DNA of 9,068 bases, from contig JAFACP010000110.1 in assembly GCA_023425455.1 (NCBI GenBank), forward strand, positions 1-9,068, given 5' to 3'. This stretch comes from Pseudomonadota bacterium (GTDB lineage: Bacteria; Pseudomonadota; Gammaproteobacteria; Enterobacterales; Enterobacteriaceae). A program made the translations under genes and the position numbers. Below, one piece after another: positions 1 to 6,985 of the stretch (position 1 is its first letter; the number at the start of each line of letters is the position of its first letter). The notes under the pieces were generated by a model. It made no database searches, was not told where the DNA came from, and saw nothing but the letters and a program-made list of their open reading frames with translations.

Positions 1-1682
1 CCTTTAGCGGCGCCGCCAAGCCCCGGCAGCGCGTTATCCAGATTCGGCGCATCGATAGCGGCATCCAGATTGAGATCTTTCACCCCCAGCTCGCCTTTGA
101 TCTCTGCGGTGTTGCGGCCCAGCGCGATATGCAGCCCCGGAATGGTCCACTGCAGGTAGCTATTCCCCTTCACCGAACCTTCAACGTTGACCTTGTTCTG
201 CTTCACGTTGCCGGTGAGCTTGAGTTGCGGGATGTCCATCTGCCAGCTGCCGCCATACAGACTGCCGCGCGTTTTGATAAGCCCGTCAAGTTTTGACGGC
301 CAGTCCGGCACCTCTTTCGCGGTGTTGATCCCGGTAAGCTTAAGCTCGCCGCGCCAGCTGATAGCCTGCTGCCAGTCGAGCAGCGCCGTCAGCTCCGTTT
401 TACCTTCCAGCGCCGCCACCGTCAGCTTGTCGAGATGAAGCTGCTGTTCGTTACCTTTGGCATCAAGCGTGATTTTCGCAGGCGGTACGCCCTGCCCCTT
501 CACCGCGGTGCGGAACGACAGGGTGTAATCGGTCATTTTTCCGCTCAGTTTCAGCTTCAGATCGTCGGCCTGGAACTGCTTTTCACCGCTAAACGGCCAG
601 TAAAGCTGCTGGCTGACAATCTCAAGATTGAGCGGTAAACCGGCCTCCGCCAGCTGGGTTTGCCCGCGCAACACCATGTCTACCGGGCCGGAGAGATTCA
701 CGCCAAACTCCAGCTTCTCACGCAGGGCGCCGCCCACTTTCAGCTTCACCTTCTCGCCCCTGAGCGGGTCGATGTTAAGCGCGCTGTTGAGCGTAATATC
801 CACTGGCCAGTTGTCGCGCAGCAGCGCGTTGCCGGTCGCGTTAACGGACCCCTGGCTGGAATCAATATCCAGAGTGTCGAGCTTCATATTGCCGTCAATG
901 CTGCTGACCTTGAGCAGCATGTTATAGACCGTCAGGTCGGTATCGCCGGTCAGGCGCAGCTGCTCGCCTTTAAACGACTCGATATTCAGGTTCAGCGGCA
1001 GATGGACATCGGTCATCTCCGGCAGGACCGGTTTTGAGAACAGCTCGCTTAACGTTTCCCCCAGCGGCTTCTCTTCCGGCTGCGGGTTCTGGATCTTCGG
1101 CTCAACGATCTCCTCCTGCGCCACCTTCGCCACTTTCGGCAGGGCAATCAGCAGCCCCTGCAGGGTAGTCGGCGTCAGGGTGAGGTTTTTCTCCTGCCAG
1201 CGCAGGCCAGAGCTGAAATCCATCACCGACACGGTGGTGTCGTCGATGTTGATATTGACGTTGTCCAGCGCAACGCGGCTGAGCACAATCGGGTACGGGG
1301 TGGAGAGATCCAGCGGTCCGCTCTCCTCCTCTTCAACCGGGGCTGTTTTCGCCATTTTCGTCGAATCTATCGCCACGTTGACATCTTTTAGCGACAGATC
1401 GTTGACGCACAGGCTGCTGTCACGCAAACAGCCGAGCCTGACGGCGAGGTGAAATTCGCCGGCATTGACCGCCACGCCGGGCTGGGTATAACGAATATTC
1501 TGCAGCCGCAGATCGCGCCAGCCGCCCGTCACCTGGCCGATTTCAAGCCCGGGAACCCAGCGATTCGCGGCGCTAAACAGCAGGTGCAGGCCGCTGGTGG
1601 TGCCGACCAGAAAAGCCACCGTTCCCAGCAGCAGTACGATGAATATCAGCACCCCGAGGCTTATCTTCTTCCATAAACTCAT
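1..1682 (-). CDS. tamB: TamB, inner-membrane subunit of the translocation and assembly module (5' part, 560 codons)
   Basis: TamB is an inner-membrane-anchored AsmA-like protein that spans the periplasm and works with the outer-membrane barrel TamA. The TAM complex has been linked to assembly of some outer-membrane proteins, and TamB also to phospholipid transport between the membranes. The reading frame starts [10 protein letters not shown] and has an uncleaved signal-anchor helix at about residues 7-27. The rest is beta-rich repetitive sequence typical of the family, with two conserved cysteines at residues 85 and 92 and acidic low-complexity stretches near 116-120 and 195-215. The window edge cuts it; E. 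coli TamB is about 1,259 residues, so roughly 44% is present. Its ATG (1682-1680) overlaps the tamA TGA, which implies translational coupling. Identification rests on recalled similarity to E. coli TamB and on the tamA neighbour. Confidence 0.96.
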   Translation of the reverse strand, partial: MSLWKKISLGVLIFIVLLLGTVAFLVGTTSGLHLLFSAANRWVPGLEIGQVTGGWRDLRLQNIRYTQPGVAVNAGEFHLAVRLGCLRDSSLCVNDLSLKDVNVAIDSTKMAKTAPVEEEESGPLDLSTPYPIVLSRVALDNVNINIDDTTVSVMDFSSGLRWQEKNLTLTPTTLQGLLIALPKVAKVAQEEIVEPKIQNPQPEEKPLGETLSELFSKPVLPEMTDVHLPLNLNIESFKGEQLRLTGDTDLTVYNMLLKVSSIDGNMKLDTLDIDSSQGSVNATGNALLRDNWPVDITLNSALNIDPLRGEKVKLKVGGALREKLEFGVNLSGPVDMVLRGQTQLAEAGLPLNLEIVSQQLYWPFSGEKQFQADDLKLKLSGKMTDYTLSFRTAVKGQGVPPAKITLDAKGNEQQLHLDKLTVAALEGKTELTALLDWQQAISWRGELKLTGINTAKEVPDWPSKLDGLIKTRGSLYGGSWQMDIPQLKLTGNVKQNKVNVEGSVKGNSYLQWTIPGLHIALGRNTAEIKGELGVKDLNLDAAIDAPNLDNALPGLGGAAK

Positions 1683-3412
1683 AATTCAGGCCCCAGACCG
1701 ATGTAAAACTGTAAACCGTGCTCGTCTTTATCGCCGACCGGCACCGCGAAATCGAGCTTGATGGGGCCAACCGGGGATTGCCAGCGCACGCCGACACCCG
1801 CGCCGGTTTTGAAATCGCTGCGGCGGATATCACTCACCGCTTCGCCGCCATCCACAAACATTGCGCCCCACCATTTACCGCTGACGTTGTACTGGTACTC
1901 CAGCGAGCCGGTCGCCAGTTTCGAGGCCCCGATCAGCTTGCCGTCGTCATCTTTTGGCGCGATGGATTTGTATTTGTAACCGCGAATACTGCGATCGCCC
2001 CCGGCGAAGAAGCGCAGGTCCGGCGGGACTTTGTCGAAATCGCCGGTTTCAATCCAGCCGAGGTTGCCGCGCATGACAAAGCGGTGTTTGTCATACAGGG
2101 TGCGGATCCAGGTGTTTTGCGCCTGAACGACCACGAAGTCTACGTCCGATCCCCAGAGGGTATTTGAATAATCAACCGAGTAGCGTTGCGAATCCCCCCA
2201 GGTCGGCATCAGGCCGCCGCGCGAGCGGGTACGGCTAATCATCACGCCCGGGTACAGCAGCATGGTGGTATTGGTAACATTTGCCTGGGTAAAGTGATCC
2301 AGACTCCAGCGCAGGTTAATCGCGCGCTGCCAGCCGCTGGAGAGATCCCAGTATCGGGAGAGCGCAAGCGTGGTGGAGTCGGCTTCGGTATCGTTCAGAT
2401 CGGTGCGCTTGAAACCGCCCTGAACCAGGTAATACTGCTCGAGAGGGTTCTTCAGCAGCGGTATTTTATAGCTGAAATCGAGCTGCTGCTCCGGCGCGGA
2501 GATGCTGGCGCTGGTGGTCAGGCTGTGGCCCCATGAGTTCATCCACGGCTTTTTCCACGTCGCTTTGACCCGCGGGCCGACATCCGTCGAATAGCCCACA
2601 CCGGTTTCAATGGTGTTCTCGGTGCGCGGTGATACGACGCCATGCAGCGGCAACACTTTGGTTTTTCGTGATTTATCGAACTCTGGCGCCACCACAACAG
2701 AGTTAAACCAGCCGGTTGCCGACAGACGGCGGTTCAGCTCCGCCAGATCGCTTGACTGGTAGTAGTCGCCCTTTTTAAACGGCACCAGGTTTTGCAGATA
2801 GGCTTCACGGATTTGCGAGCCTTCAAAGGTGACATCACCAAAACGGTAGCGCTCGCCGCTGTCGTAGTCGATATCCCAGAACGCCTGATGTCTGTCGAGC
2901 GACACGCCCAGCTGGCTTTTCGTGAACTGGCTGTCGAAGTAGCCTTTGCGCAGTGAAACGCTGGTTAATGACTTTTTGAAGCGATCGTAATCACCGTGAT
3001 CCAGCACGGTGCCGATTTTCGGACGGGTGCTGAGCAGGTCAAGGTAATCCCGGTCTTTACTCGCCCCGCCGCGTAATATCACATCCGTGCCGCCAATCAG
3101 CACCGGCTCTCCCGGCGAGACGCGGGCGATCAGCACCTGACGTCCTTTCGCCGGCGGTGGACGGAGATCGAAATCGATGGTCGGCTCGTAGTAGCCCAGC
3201 GCTTTCAGCCCTTCGCGGATCGCGTCATCTACGCGCGCGCGAAAGCGCCGGTCCGGCGTCACCTCGTCGCTCTGAATCGTTGACAGTTGCGCACGCACGT
3301 TTTTTTCCAGCGCGCCGGATAACCCTTCAACCTGCAAACGGACATTCGCCGCGCTGGCGACTCCGCTTGTCAGCAATAAACTGACCAAACATAACTGGCG
3401 GATCTTTGGCAC
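1679..3412 (-). CDS. tamA: TamA, outer-membrane Omp85-family barrel of the translocation and assembly module
   Basis: TamA is the outer-membrane partner of TamB. I choose a GTG start at 3412-3410: it is preceded by AGGAGA at 3422-3417 with a 4-base gap, it gives 577 residues (the E. coli length), and it puts a clean signal peptide at the N terminus. The in-frame upstream ATG at 3451 would add 13 charged or polar residues before that signal and is unlikely. The signal peptide is about residues 1-21 (ending ASA). Three POTRA domains follow (about 22-265), then a 16-stranded barrel (about 266-577). The conserved loop-6 RGY motif of Omp85 proteins is at about 477-479, after FFAGGDRSI. The C-terminal strand ends IGLGPEL. 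The stop overlaps the tamB start, so the two genes form an operon that continues beyond the window. No key region looks missing. Confidence 0.97.
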   Translation of the reverse strand: MPKIRQLCLVSLLLTSGVASAANVRLQVEGLSGALEKNVRAQLSTIQSDEVTPDRRFRARVDDAIREGLKALGYYEPTIDFDLRPPPAKGRQVLIARVSPGEPVLIGGTDVILRGGASKDRDYLDLLSTRPKIGTVLDHGDYDRFKKSLTSVSLRKGYFDSQFTKSQLGVSLDRHQAFWDIDYDSGERYRFGDVTFEGSQIREAYLQNLVPFKKGDYYQSSDLAELNRRLSATGWFNSVVVAPEFDKSRKTKVLPLHGVVSPRTENTIETGVGYSTDVGPRVKATWKKPWMNSWGHSLTTSASISAPEQQLDFSYKIPLLKNPLEQYYLVQGGFKRTDLNDTEADSTTLALSRYWDLSSGWQRAINLRWSLDHFTQANVTNTTMLLYPGVMISRTRSRGGLMPTWGDSQRYSVDYSNTLWGSDVDFVVVQAQNTWIRTLYDKHRFVMRGNLGWIETGDFDKVPPDLRFFAGGDRSIRGYKYKSIAPKDDDGKLIGASKLATGSLEYQYNVSGKWWGAMFVDGGEAVSDIRRSDFKTGAGVGVRWQSPVGPIKLDFAVPVGDKDEHGLQFYIGLGPEL

Positions 3413-3416
3413 GTTC

Positions 3417-3422
3417 TCTCCT
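3417..3422 (-). promoter_or_regulatory. Shine-Dalgarno sequence of tamA (decides the GTG start)
   Basis: AGGAGA on the minus strand lies 4 bases before the GTG at 3412. No comparable ribosome site precedes the in-frame ATG at 3451. This is the main reason for preferring the 577-residue protein. Confidence 0.85.
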
Positions 3423-3458
3423 GAATATCCTTGTTTCCACCCTGGAAGCAAATGTAGT

Positions 3459-3471
3459 GCCGCTCCGCGGC
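3459..3471. repeat. GC-rich inverted repeat in the tamA-msrA spacer
   Basis: GCCGC-TCC-GCGGC is a perfect 5-bp inverted repeat with a 3-base centre. It lies directly next to the predicted tamA -10 box and over the predicted transcription start. It could be a protein site or a short hairpin, or it may be chance in GC-rich DNA. Confidence 0.35.
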
Positions 3472-3500
3472 GTCATACGGCTTAACAGCCCAAAACCCAA
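3472..3500 (-). promoter_or_regulatory. Candidate sigma-70 promoter for tamA-tamB
   Basis: On the minus strand TTGGGT (3500-3495) and TATGAC (3477-3472) are separated by 17 bases. The -35 matches the consensus at 3 of 6 positions and the -10 at 4 of 6. The predicted start near 3465 gives a leader of about 50 bases. It is the best pair I found in this spacer, but it is only moderate and read by eye. Confidence 0.35.
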
Positions 3501-3636
3501 TTCGCGGGTTGAAAAAGGGGGTAACACCCAAAAATTTCTTATGATTAAAACTAGCCTGATTAAGCGCTTTTATTGTGTTCAATTAACTGCGCCATGACAA
3601 CCTTAACCGAAACATCGCTACCCGGGAGGCCCTACC

Positions 3637-4281
3637 GTGAGTTTATTCGACAAAAAGCATCTTGTTACCCCATCAGATGCATTACCGGGACGGAACACCC
3701 CAATGCCTGTGGCGACCCTGCACGCCGTTAACAATCACTCGATGACCAACGTCCCGGACGGAATGGAAATCGCCCTGTTTGCGATGGGCTGTTTCTGGGG
3801 CGTCGAGCGCCTGTTCTGGCAACTGCCCGGCGTGTACAGCACCGCTGCCGGCTACACCGGCGGCTATACGCCTAACCCGACCTATCGCGAAGTCTGTTCC
3901 GGTGAAACCGGCCATGCTGAAGCGGTGCGCGTGGTGTATGACCCTGCGGTCATCAGCTACGAGCAGCTGCTGCAGGTGTTCTGGGAGAATCACGACCCGG
4001 CACAAGGTATGCGCCAGGGCAACGATCACGGCACCCAGTATCGCTCCGGCATTTACCCGCTCACGCCTGAGCAGGATAGCGCCGCCCGCGCCAGTCTGGA
4101 ACGTTTCCAGGCGGCGATGCGCGCGGCGGGCGATGAACGCCCGGTGACAACGGAAATCGCTACGGCGAAACCGTTCTACTATGCCGAGGACGATCACCAG
4201 CAGTATCTGCATAAAAACCCGTACGGCTACTGCGGTATTGGCGGCATCGGGGTTTGCCTGCCACCGCAGCTGGCACAGTAA
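3637..4281 (+). CDS. msrA: Peptide methionine sulfoxide reductase A
   Basis: MsrA is a cytoplasmic repair enzyme that reduces the S-epimer of methionine sulfoxide, free or in proteins, back to methionine; thioredoxin recycles it. The start is GTG at 3637, preceded by GGGAGG at 3624-3629 with a 7-base gap, and the protein begins MSLFDKKHL like E. coli MsrA. The catalytic motif GCFWG is at residues 51-55 with nucleophile Cys52. Cys87 is conserved, and the recycling cysteines Cys199 and Cys207 lie in the glycine-rich tail ([11 protein letters not shown]). The length is 214 residues against 212 in E. coli, with an altered C-terminal end (PPQLAQ). The gene stands alone, divergent from tamA and followed by inverted repeats before paeA. 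I could not identify its promoter with confidence. Confidence 0.98.
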   Translation: MSLFDKKHLVTPSDALPGRNTPMPVATLHAVNNHSMTNVPDGMEIALFAMGCFWGVERLFWQLPGVYSTAAGYTGGYTPNPTYREVCSGETGHAEAVRVVYDPAVISYEQLLQVFWENHDPAQGMRQGNDHGTQYRSGIYPLTPEQDSAARASLERFQAAMRAAGDERPVTTEIATAKPFYYAEDDHQQYLHKNPYGYCGIGGIGVCLPPQLAQ

Positions 4282-4285
4282 TCAC

Positions 4286-4315
4286 AGGCCGGGCGACAGG
4301 GAGGTCGTCAGGCCT
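4286..4315. repeat. Imperfect inverted repeat after msrA
   Basis: Arms 4286-4297 and 4304-4315 pair over 12 positions, with one G-A mismatch and one G-U pair, around a 6-base loop. It begins 4 bases after the msrA stop. No U-run follows directly, so alone it is not a classic intrinsic terminator. It may protect the msrA 3' end or be a REP-like palindrome, but it does not match the usual REP sequence well. Confidence 0.6.
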
Positions 4316-4330
4316 GAAAAACAGCCTTTT
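4311..4330 (+). terminator. Weak candidate intrinsic terminator of msrA
   Basis: GGCCTG (4311-4316) can pair with CAGCC (4322-4326) across an AAAAA loop, with one bulged C, and is followed by TTTT at 4327-4330. It shares bases 4311-4315 with the larger inverted repeat at 4286-4315, so the two hairpins exclude each other. The stem is short and the U-run has only four bases, so termination may be partial. Confidence 0.4.
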
Positions 4331-4372
4331 CCCGCCAAAATGTGACCGCTGGCAGATTTACACGCCTTTACG

Positions 4373-4379
4373 CTATACT
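4373..4379 (+). promoter_or_regulatory. Candidate paeA/ytfL promoter with sigma-S-like -10 box
   Basis: CTATACT at 4373-4379 contains a good -10 hexamer (TATACT) preceded by C, the arrangement favoured by sigma-S RNA polymerase. No hexamer 16-18 bases upstream resembles TTGACA; the 17-base position reads GGCAGA. The predicted start near 4386 leaves a leader of about 100 bases before the paeA ATG. Confidence 0.45.
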
Positions 4380-4457
4380 AGCCGCTGAAATAATCGGCTC
4401 AACGCTACGAGCTGACGTTCAACGTGTTTTCACACAAATGGTATCAACTTCCCTTCC

Positions 4458-4485
4458 GAGGATCTGGCGTTAGGCCGGATAAACT
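4458..4485 (+). promoter_or_regulatory. paeA/ytfL ribosome-binding region with a hairpin between Shine-Dalgarno and ATG
   Basis: GAGG at 4458-4461 is a good Shine-Dalgarno sequence but lies 24 bases before the ATG at 4486, too far to act in linear RNA. The bases in between form a hairpin: ATCTGGC (4462-4468) pairs with GCCGGAT (4474-4480), including one G-U pair, around loop GTTAG. Only 5 bases then remain before the ATG. Folding would place GAGG at near-normal effective spacing. The closer alternative, GGA at 4477-4479, is weak and buried in the stem. Confidence 0.5.
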
Positions 4486-5823
4486 ATGTTAAACAGTATT
4501 TTAGTAATACTTTGTCTTATTGCCGTGAGTGCATTTTTCTCGATATCTGAGATCTCGCTGGCCGCATCCCGAAAGATCAAACTTAAATTGCTTGCCGACG
4601 AAGGCAATATTAACGCCGCGCGGATCCTGAAAATGCAGGAGAACCCCGGCACCTTCTTTACCGTGGTACAGATTGGCCTGAACGCGGTCGCGATCCTCGG
4701 CGGTATTGTCGGCGATGCGGCGTTTTCGCCGGCGTTTAGCAGCCTCTTTATTCATTACATGTCCGCCGAGCTTGCCGAACAGCTGAGCTTTATTCTCTCC
4801 TTTACCCTGGTCACCGGCCTGTTCATTCTGTTTGCCGACCTGACCCCGAAACGCATCGGTATGATTGCGCCAGAAGCCGTGGCTTTGCGTATCATCAACC
4901 CGATGCGCTTCTGCCTGTTCGTGTTCCGCCCGCTAGTCTGGTTCTTTAACGGCCTGGCCAACATGATTTTCCGCATCTTCAAGCTGCCGATGGTGCGTAA
5001 AGATGACATCACTTCCGACGATATTTACGCCGTCGTGGAGGCCGGGGCGCTCGCCGGCGTGCTGCGTAAGCAAGAACATGAGCTGATTGAGAACGTCTTT
5101 GAGCTGGAATCCCGTACCGTACCCTCCTCGATGACCGGACGTGAAAGCGTGATCTGGTTTGACCTGCATGAAGATGAGCAGAGCCTGAAGAACAAAGTGG
5201 CGGAGCATCCGCACTCCAAATTCCTGGTCTGTAATGAAGATATCGACCACATCATTGGCTACGTAGATTCAAAAGATCTGCTGAACCGCGTGCTGGCAAA
5301 CCAGAGTCTGGCGCTCAACAGCGGCGTACAGATCCGCAATACGTTGATTGTGCCCGACACACTGACGCTCTCCGAAGCGCTGGAAAGTTTCAAAACCGCC
5401 GGGGAAGACTTCGCGGTTATCATGAACGAATACGCGCTGGTGGTGGGGATTATCACCCTCAACGATGTGATGACCACGCTGATGGGCGACCTGGTTGGTC
5501 AGGGGCTGGAAGAGCAGATTGTTCAGCGTGACGATAATTCCTGGCTGATTGATGGCGGCACACCGATTGAAGACGTGATGCGCGTGCTGGATATCGATGA
5601 GTTCCCACAGTCCGGTAACTACGAGACGATTGGCGGCTTTATGATGTTTATGCTGCGTAAAATCCCGAAACGTACCGACTCGGTGAAGTTCTCCGGCTAC
5701 AAGTTTGAGGTGGTGGATATTGATAACTACCGCATCGACCAGCTGCTGGTGACGCGGATCGATAATAAACCAACCGTGCTGGTGCCAAAGCTGCCGGACG
5801 CAGATGAGAAGGCGTCGGCATAA
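4486..5823 (+). CDS. paeA (ytfL): PaeA/YtfL, CNNM/CorC-type membrane protein linked to polyamine export
   Basis: This 445-residue inner-membrane protein belongs to the UPF0053/CorC family (E. coli YtfL, about 447). In Salmonella and E. coli YtfL was renamed PaeA after it was linked to putrescine and cadaverine export and stationary-phase survival; the transport mechanism is not settled. A DUF21 (CNNM) membrane domain covers about residues 1-190, with hydrophobic segments near 2-22, 57-80, 98-118 and 132-162, and carries the motifs SEISLAASRK (21-30) and DLTPKR (118-123). Two CBS domains follow (about 206-270 and 282-340), then a CorC_HlyC domain (about 350-430). DLTPK has Asp where related families often have Glu. 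The ATG start matches the E. coli N terminus. A strong terminator follows the stop, so the gene is probably transcribed alone from its own leader. Confidence 0.95.
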   Translation: MLNSILVILCLIAVSAFFSISEISLAASRKIKLKLLADEGNINAARILKMQENPGTFFTVVQIGLNAVAILGGIVGDAAFSPAFSSLFIHYMSAELAEQLSFILSFTLVTGLFILFADLTPKRIGMIAPEAVALRIINPMRFCLFVFRPLVWFFNGLANMIFRIFKLPMVRKDDITSDDIYAVVEAGALAGVLRKQEHELIENVFELESRTVPSSMTGRESVIWFDLHEDEQSLKNKVAEHPHSKFLVCNEDIDHIIGYVDSKDLLNRVLANQSLALNSGVQIRNTLIVPDTLTLSEALESFKTAGEDFAVIMNEYALVVGIITLNDVMTTLMGDLVGQGLEEQIVQRDDNSWLIDGGTPIEDVMRVLDIDEFPQSGNYETIGGFMMFMLRKIPKRTDSVKFSGYKFEVVDIDNYRIDQLLVTRIDNKPTVLVPKLPDADEKASA

Positions 5824-5847
5824 GGCTCGGCATCCCCCTCAAACATC

Positions 5848-5874
5848 AACGGCTCCCATCGGGAGCCGTTTTTA
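5848..5874 (+). terminator. Intrinsic terminator of paeA/ytfL
   Basis: AACGGCTCCC (5848-5857) and GGGAGCCGTT (5861-5870) form a perfect 10-bp stem with a 3-base loop, followed directly by TTTAT; together with the stem end this makes a five-T run. It lies 25 bases after the paeA stop. On the minus strand it follows ytfK, but its T-run there is weak (GTTGATGTTT), so it may serve both convergent genes, less well for ytfK. Confidence 0.9.
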
Positions 5875-5897
5875 TAAACTACTGCATAGCACGCTGG

Positions 5898-6104
5898 TTA
5901 AGCCATCTCAGTTTGCAGACGCATAACCTGACGGTTGACTTCGGACATAACAGATAAGTGCTGTTTGTCCTTCACCTTCGGGATAAGGATCTTCCCCTTA
6001 TCAAACTCAAAAGCGCCAACATCCTTGATATACAACCGTCCACGGAACAGGATCTTCACGTACTTCGCCACCTGAAGCGGGTTGTAGCGTTGGAAAATTT
6101 TCAT
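5898..6104 (-). CDS. ytfK: YtfK, small activator of SpoT-dependent stringent response
   Basis: YtfK is a 68-residue DUF1107 protein. In E. coli it interacts with SpoT and tilts it toward (p)ppGpp synthesis, and it is needed for the stringent response to phosphate and fatty-acid starvation. The sequence begins [10 protein letters not shown], ends MRLQTEMA, and from memory is almost identical to the E. coli protein. That is much more conserved than the neighbouring envelope proteins. It is basic, soluble-looking and has no signal peptide or cysteine. The ATG at 6104 is preceded by AGGAGA (6117-6112) with a 7-base gap. It converges with paeA across a shared terminator and diverges from ytfJ. A Pho-box-like element lies upstream. 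Confidence 0.96.
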   Translation of the reverse strand: MKIFQRYNPLQVAKYVKILFRGRLYIKDVGAFEFDKGKILIPKVKDKQHLSVMSEVNRQVMRLQTEMA

Positions 6105-6186
6105 TCTTGTATCTCCTGCGAATCATACGCTCTTGCGGTGCCACAATCGGCCCGACTGTCCTGAGCGCAAATTTTAGTGCCCATTG

Positions 6187-6192
6187 ACTATA
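6187..6192 (-). promoter_or_regulatory. Possible second -10 box upstream of ytfK
   Basis: TATAGT on the minus strand, preceded by C, matches the -10 consensus at 5 of 6 positions. The hexamer 17 bases upstream reads TGGGTA (3 of 6). It would start transcription near 6180, about 75 bases before the ytfK ATG. Confidence 0.3.
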
Positions 6193-6214
6193 GACCAGAA
6201 AACTGTTGATACCC

Positions 6215-6248
6215 AGTATGCATAAGTTTATTTACCTTTTGATTACAG
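6215..6248 (-). promoter_or_regulatory. Candidate Pho box and -10 box for ytfK
   Basis: On the minus strand, 6248-6227 reads as two 11-base units. The first begins CTGTAAT (6 of 7 matches to the PhoB repeat CTGTCAT); the second, AGGTAAA, is degenerate. Six bases later comes CATACT (6220-6215) as a -10. The layout of a 22-base box, 6-base gap and -10 is the one I recall for phoA. PhoB control would suit a gene needed in phosphate starvation, but the second repeat is poor. Confidence 0.35.
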
Positions 6249-6264
6249 TTATTCAGAATTTTCT

Positions 6265-6293
6265 TTGCACACCATTACTGGGGGCAGTATAAG
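6265..6293 (+). promoter_or_regulatory. Candidate sigma-70 promoter for ytfJ
   Basis: TTGCAC (6265-6270) and TATAAG (6288-6293) are separated by exactly 17 bases. The -10 matches the consensus at 5 of 6 positions and the -35 at 3 of 6. The predicted start near 6300 gives a ytfJ leader of about 128 bases. Confidence 0.5.
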
Positions 6294-6299
6294 CCGTCG

Positions 6300-6427
6300 T
6301 TTTTTCATGGATATGTGCGTTCCCCCGCAAACTGGCATCAGGATTGCGGAAATCCCGGCGATCGCACTTATGCTTAAAAGCGCATGACCAAGTGGTCGGA
6401 TCACCTGCAAAAAAATAAGGAAACACC
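6300..6427 (+). other. Leader region of ytfJ with short inverted repeats
   Basis: This is the ytfJ half of a 323-bp gene-free stretch (6105-6427); the ytfK half holds the promoter elements listed separately. It contains a 5-bp hairpin GGATT/AATCC (6341-6355), a palindrome GCGATCGC (6358-6365) and the operator-like repeat GACCA-AG-TGGTC (6386-6397). The ytfJ Shine-Dalgarno AAGGAAA (6417-6423) is unobstructed. I see no convincing small protein or known small RNA here. Confidence 0.4.
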
Positions 6428-6985
6428 ATGACCCTACGTAATATCCTGGCAGCAGCCTGTCTGCTGCTACCCCTGTGGGCTTGCGCGCACAATGTAGAAA
6501 ATGGACAACGCGTACCGCCAGTCGGTATTGCGGACCGGGGAGAATTGATTCTCGACAACGGTAAGTTTAGCTATAAAGCGTGGAATAGCGCGCAGCTCGC
6601 GGGCAAAGTGCGAGTTGTACAACATATTGCGGGCCGTACCTCGGCAAAAGAGAAAAACGCCAGCCTGGTGGAAGCAATCAAGGCCGCAAAATTTCCTCAC
6701 GATCGCTACCAGACCACCACGATTGTGAACACCGATGACGCGATCCCGGGCTCGGGAATGTTTGTACGCTCAAGCCTTGAGAGCAATAAAAAGCTCTACC
6801 CGTGGTCGCAGTTTATCGTCGACAGCGATGGCGTAACGCGCAAGGCATGGCAGCTGGAGGAAGAGAGTTCGGCGATTATCGTGCTGGATAAAGAGGGCCG
6901 CGTGCAGTGGGCTAAAGATGGCGCGCTGAGCCGGGAAGAGGTGCAGCAGGTGATTGCCCTGCTGCATAAGCTACTGTCTCAGTAG
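6428..6985 (+). CDS. ytfJ: YtfJ, exported thioredoxin-fold protein of unknown role
   Basis: This 185-residue protein belongs to the YtfJ family, which is predicted to adopt a thioredoxin-like fold and is periplasmic in E. coli (184 residues). Its biological role is not established. An N-terminal signal is clear: MTLR, a hydrophobic core at about residues 5-18, then a cleavage region around ACA-H (residues 18-21). The mature part carries the family signatures HIAGRTS (about 66-72) and the block [13 protein letters not shown] (about 98-110). It contains no cysteine, so it cannot act as a CXXC thiol-disulfide enzyme. Cys19 lies in a weak lipobox-like context (LWAC). The ATG has a good Shine-Dalgarno 6 bases upstream. 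The 3' end overlaps convergent cysQ by 7 bp. Identity is firm; function is unknown. Confidence 0.93.
   Translation: MTLRNILAAACLLLPLWACAHNVENGQRVPPVGIADRGELILDNGKFSYKAWNSAQLAGKVRVVQHIAGRTSAKEKNASLVEAIKAAKFPHDRYQTTTIVNTDDAIPGSGMFVRSSLESNKKLYPWSQFIVDSDGVTRKAWQLEEESSAIIVLDKEGRVQWAKDGALSREEVQQVIALLHKLLSQ

Noticed and set aside
1718..2167. 149-codon plus-strand open frame inside tamA
   Set aside because: It lies antisense to strongly supported TamA coding sequence, has no family signature or ribosome site, and is expected from GC-rich codon bias.
3406..3597. 63-codon plus-strand open frame in the tamA-msrA spacer
   Set aside because: It starts with TTG inside tamA, has no Shine-Dalgarno sequence, and runs through the region expected to hold the divergent promoters.
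3682..4212. 176-codon minus-strand open frame inside msrA
   Set aside because: It is antisense to MsrA, which has all its catalytic residues; the translation is arginine-rich and unlike any known protein.
4286..4315. REP/BIME element after msrA
   Set aside because: It is palindromic and GC-rich, but the sequence does not follow the usual enterobacterial REP consensus, so it is listed only as an inverted repeat.
6253..6558. 101-codon minus-strand open frame spanning the ytfJ leader and start
   Set aside because: It overlaps the conserved ytfJ signal peptide on the other strand and has no recognisable family or ribosome site.
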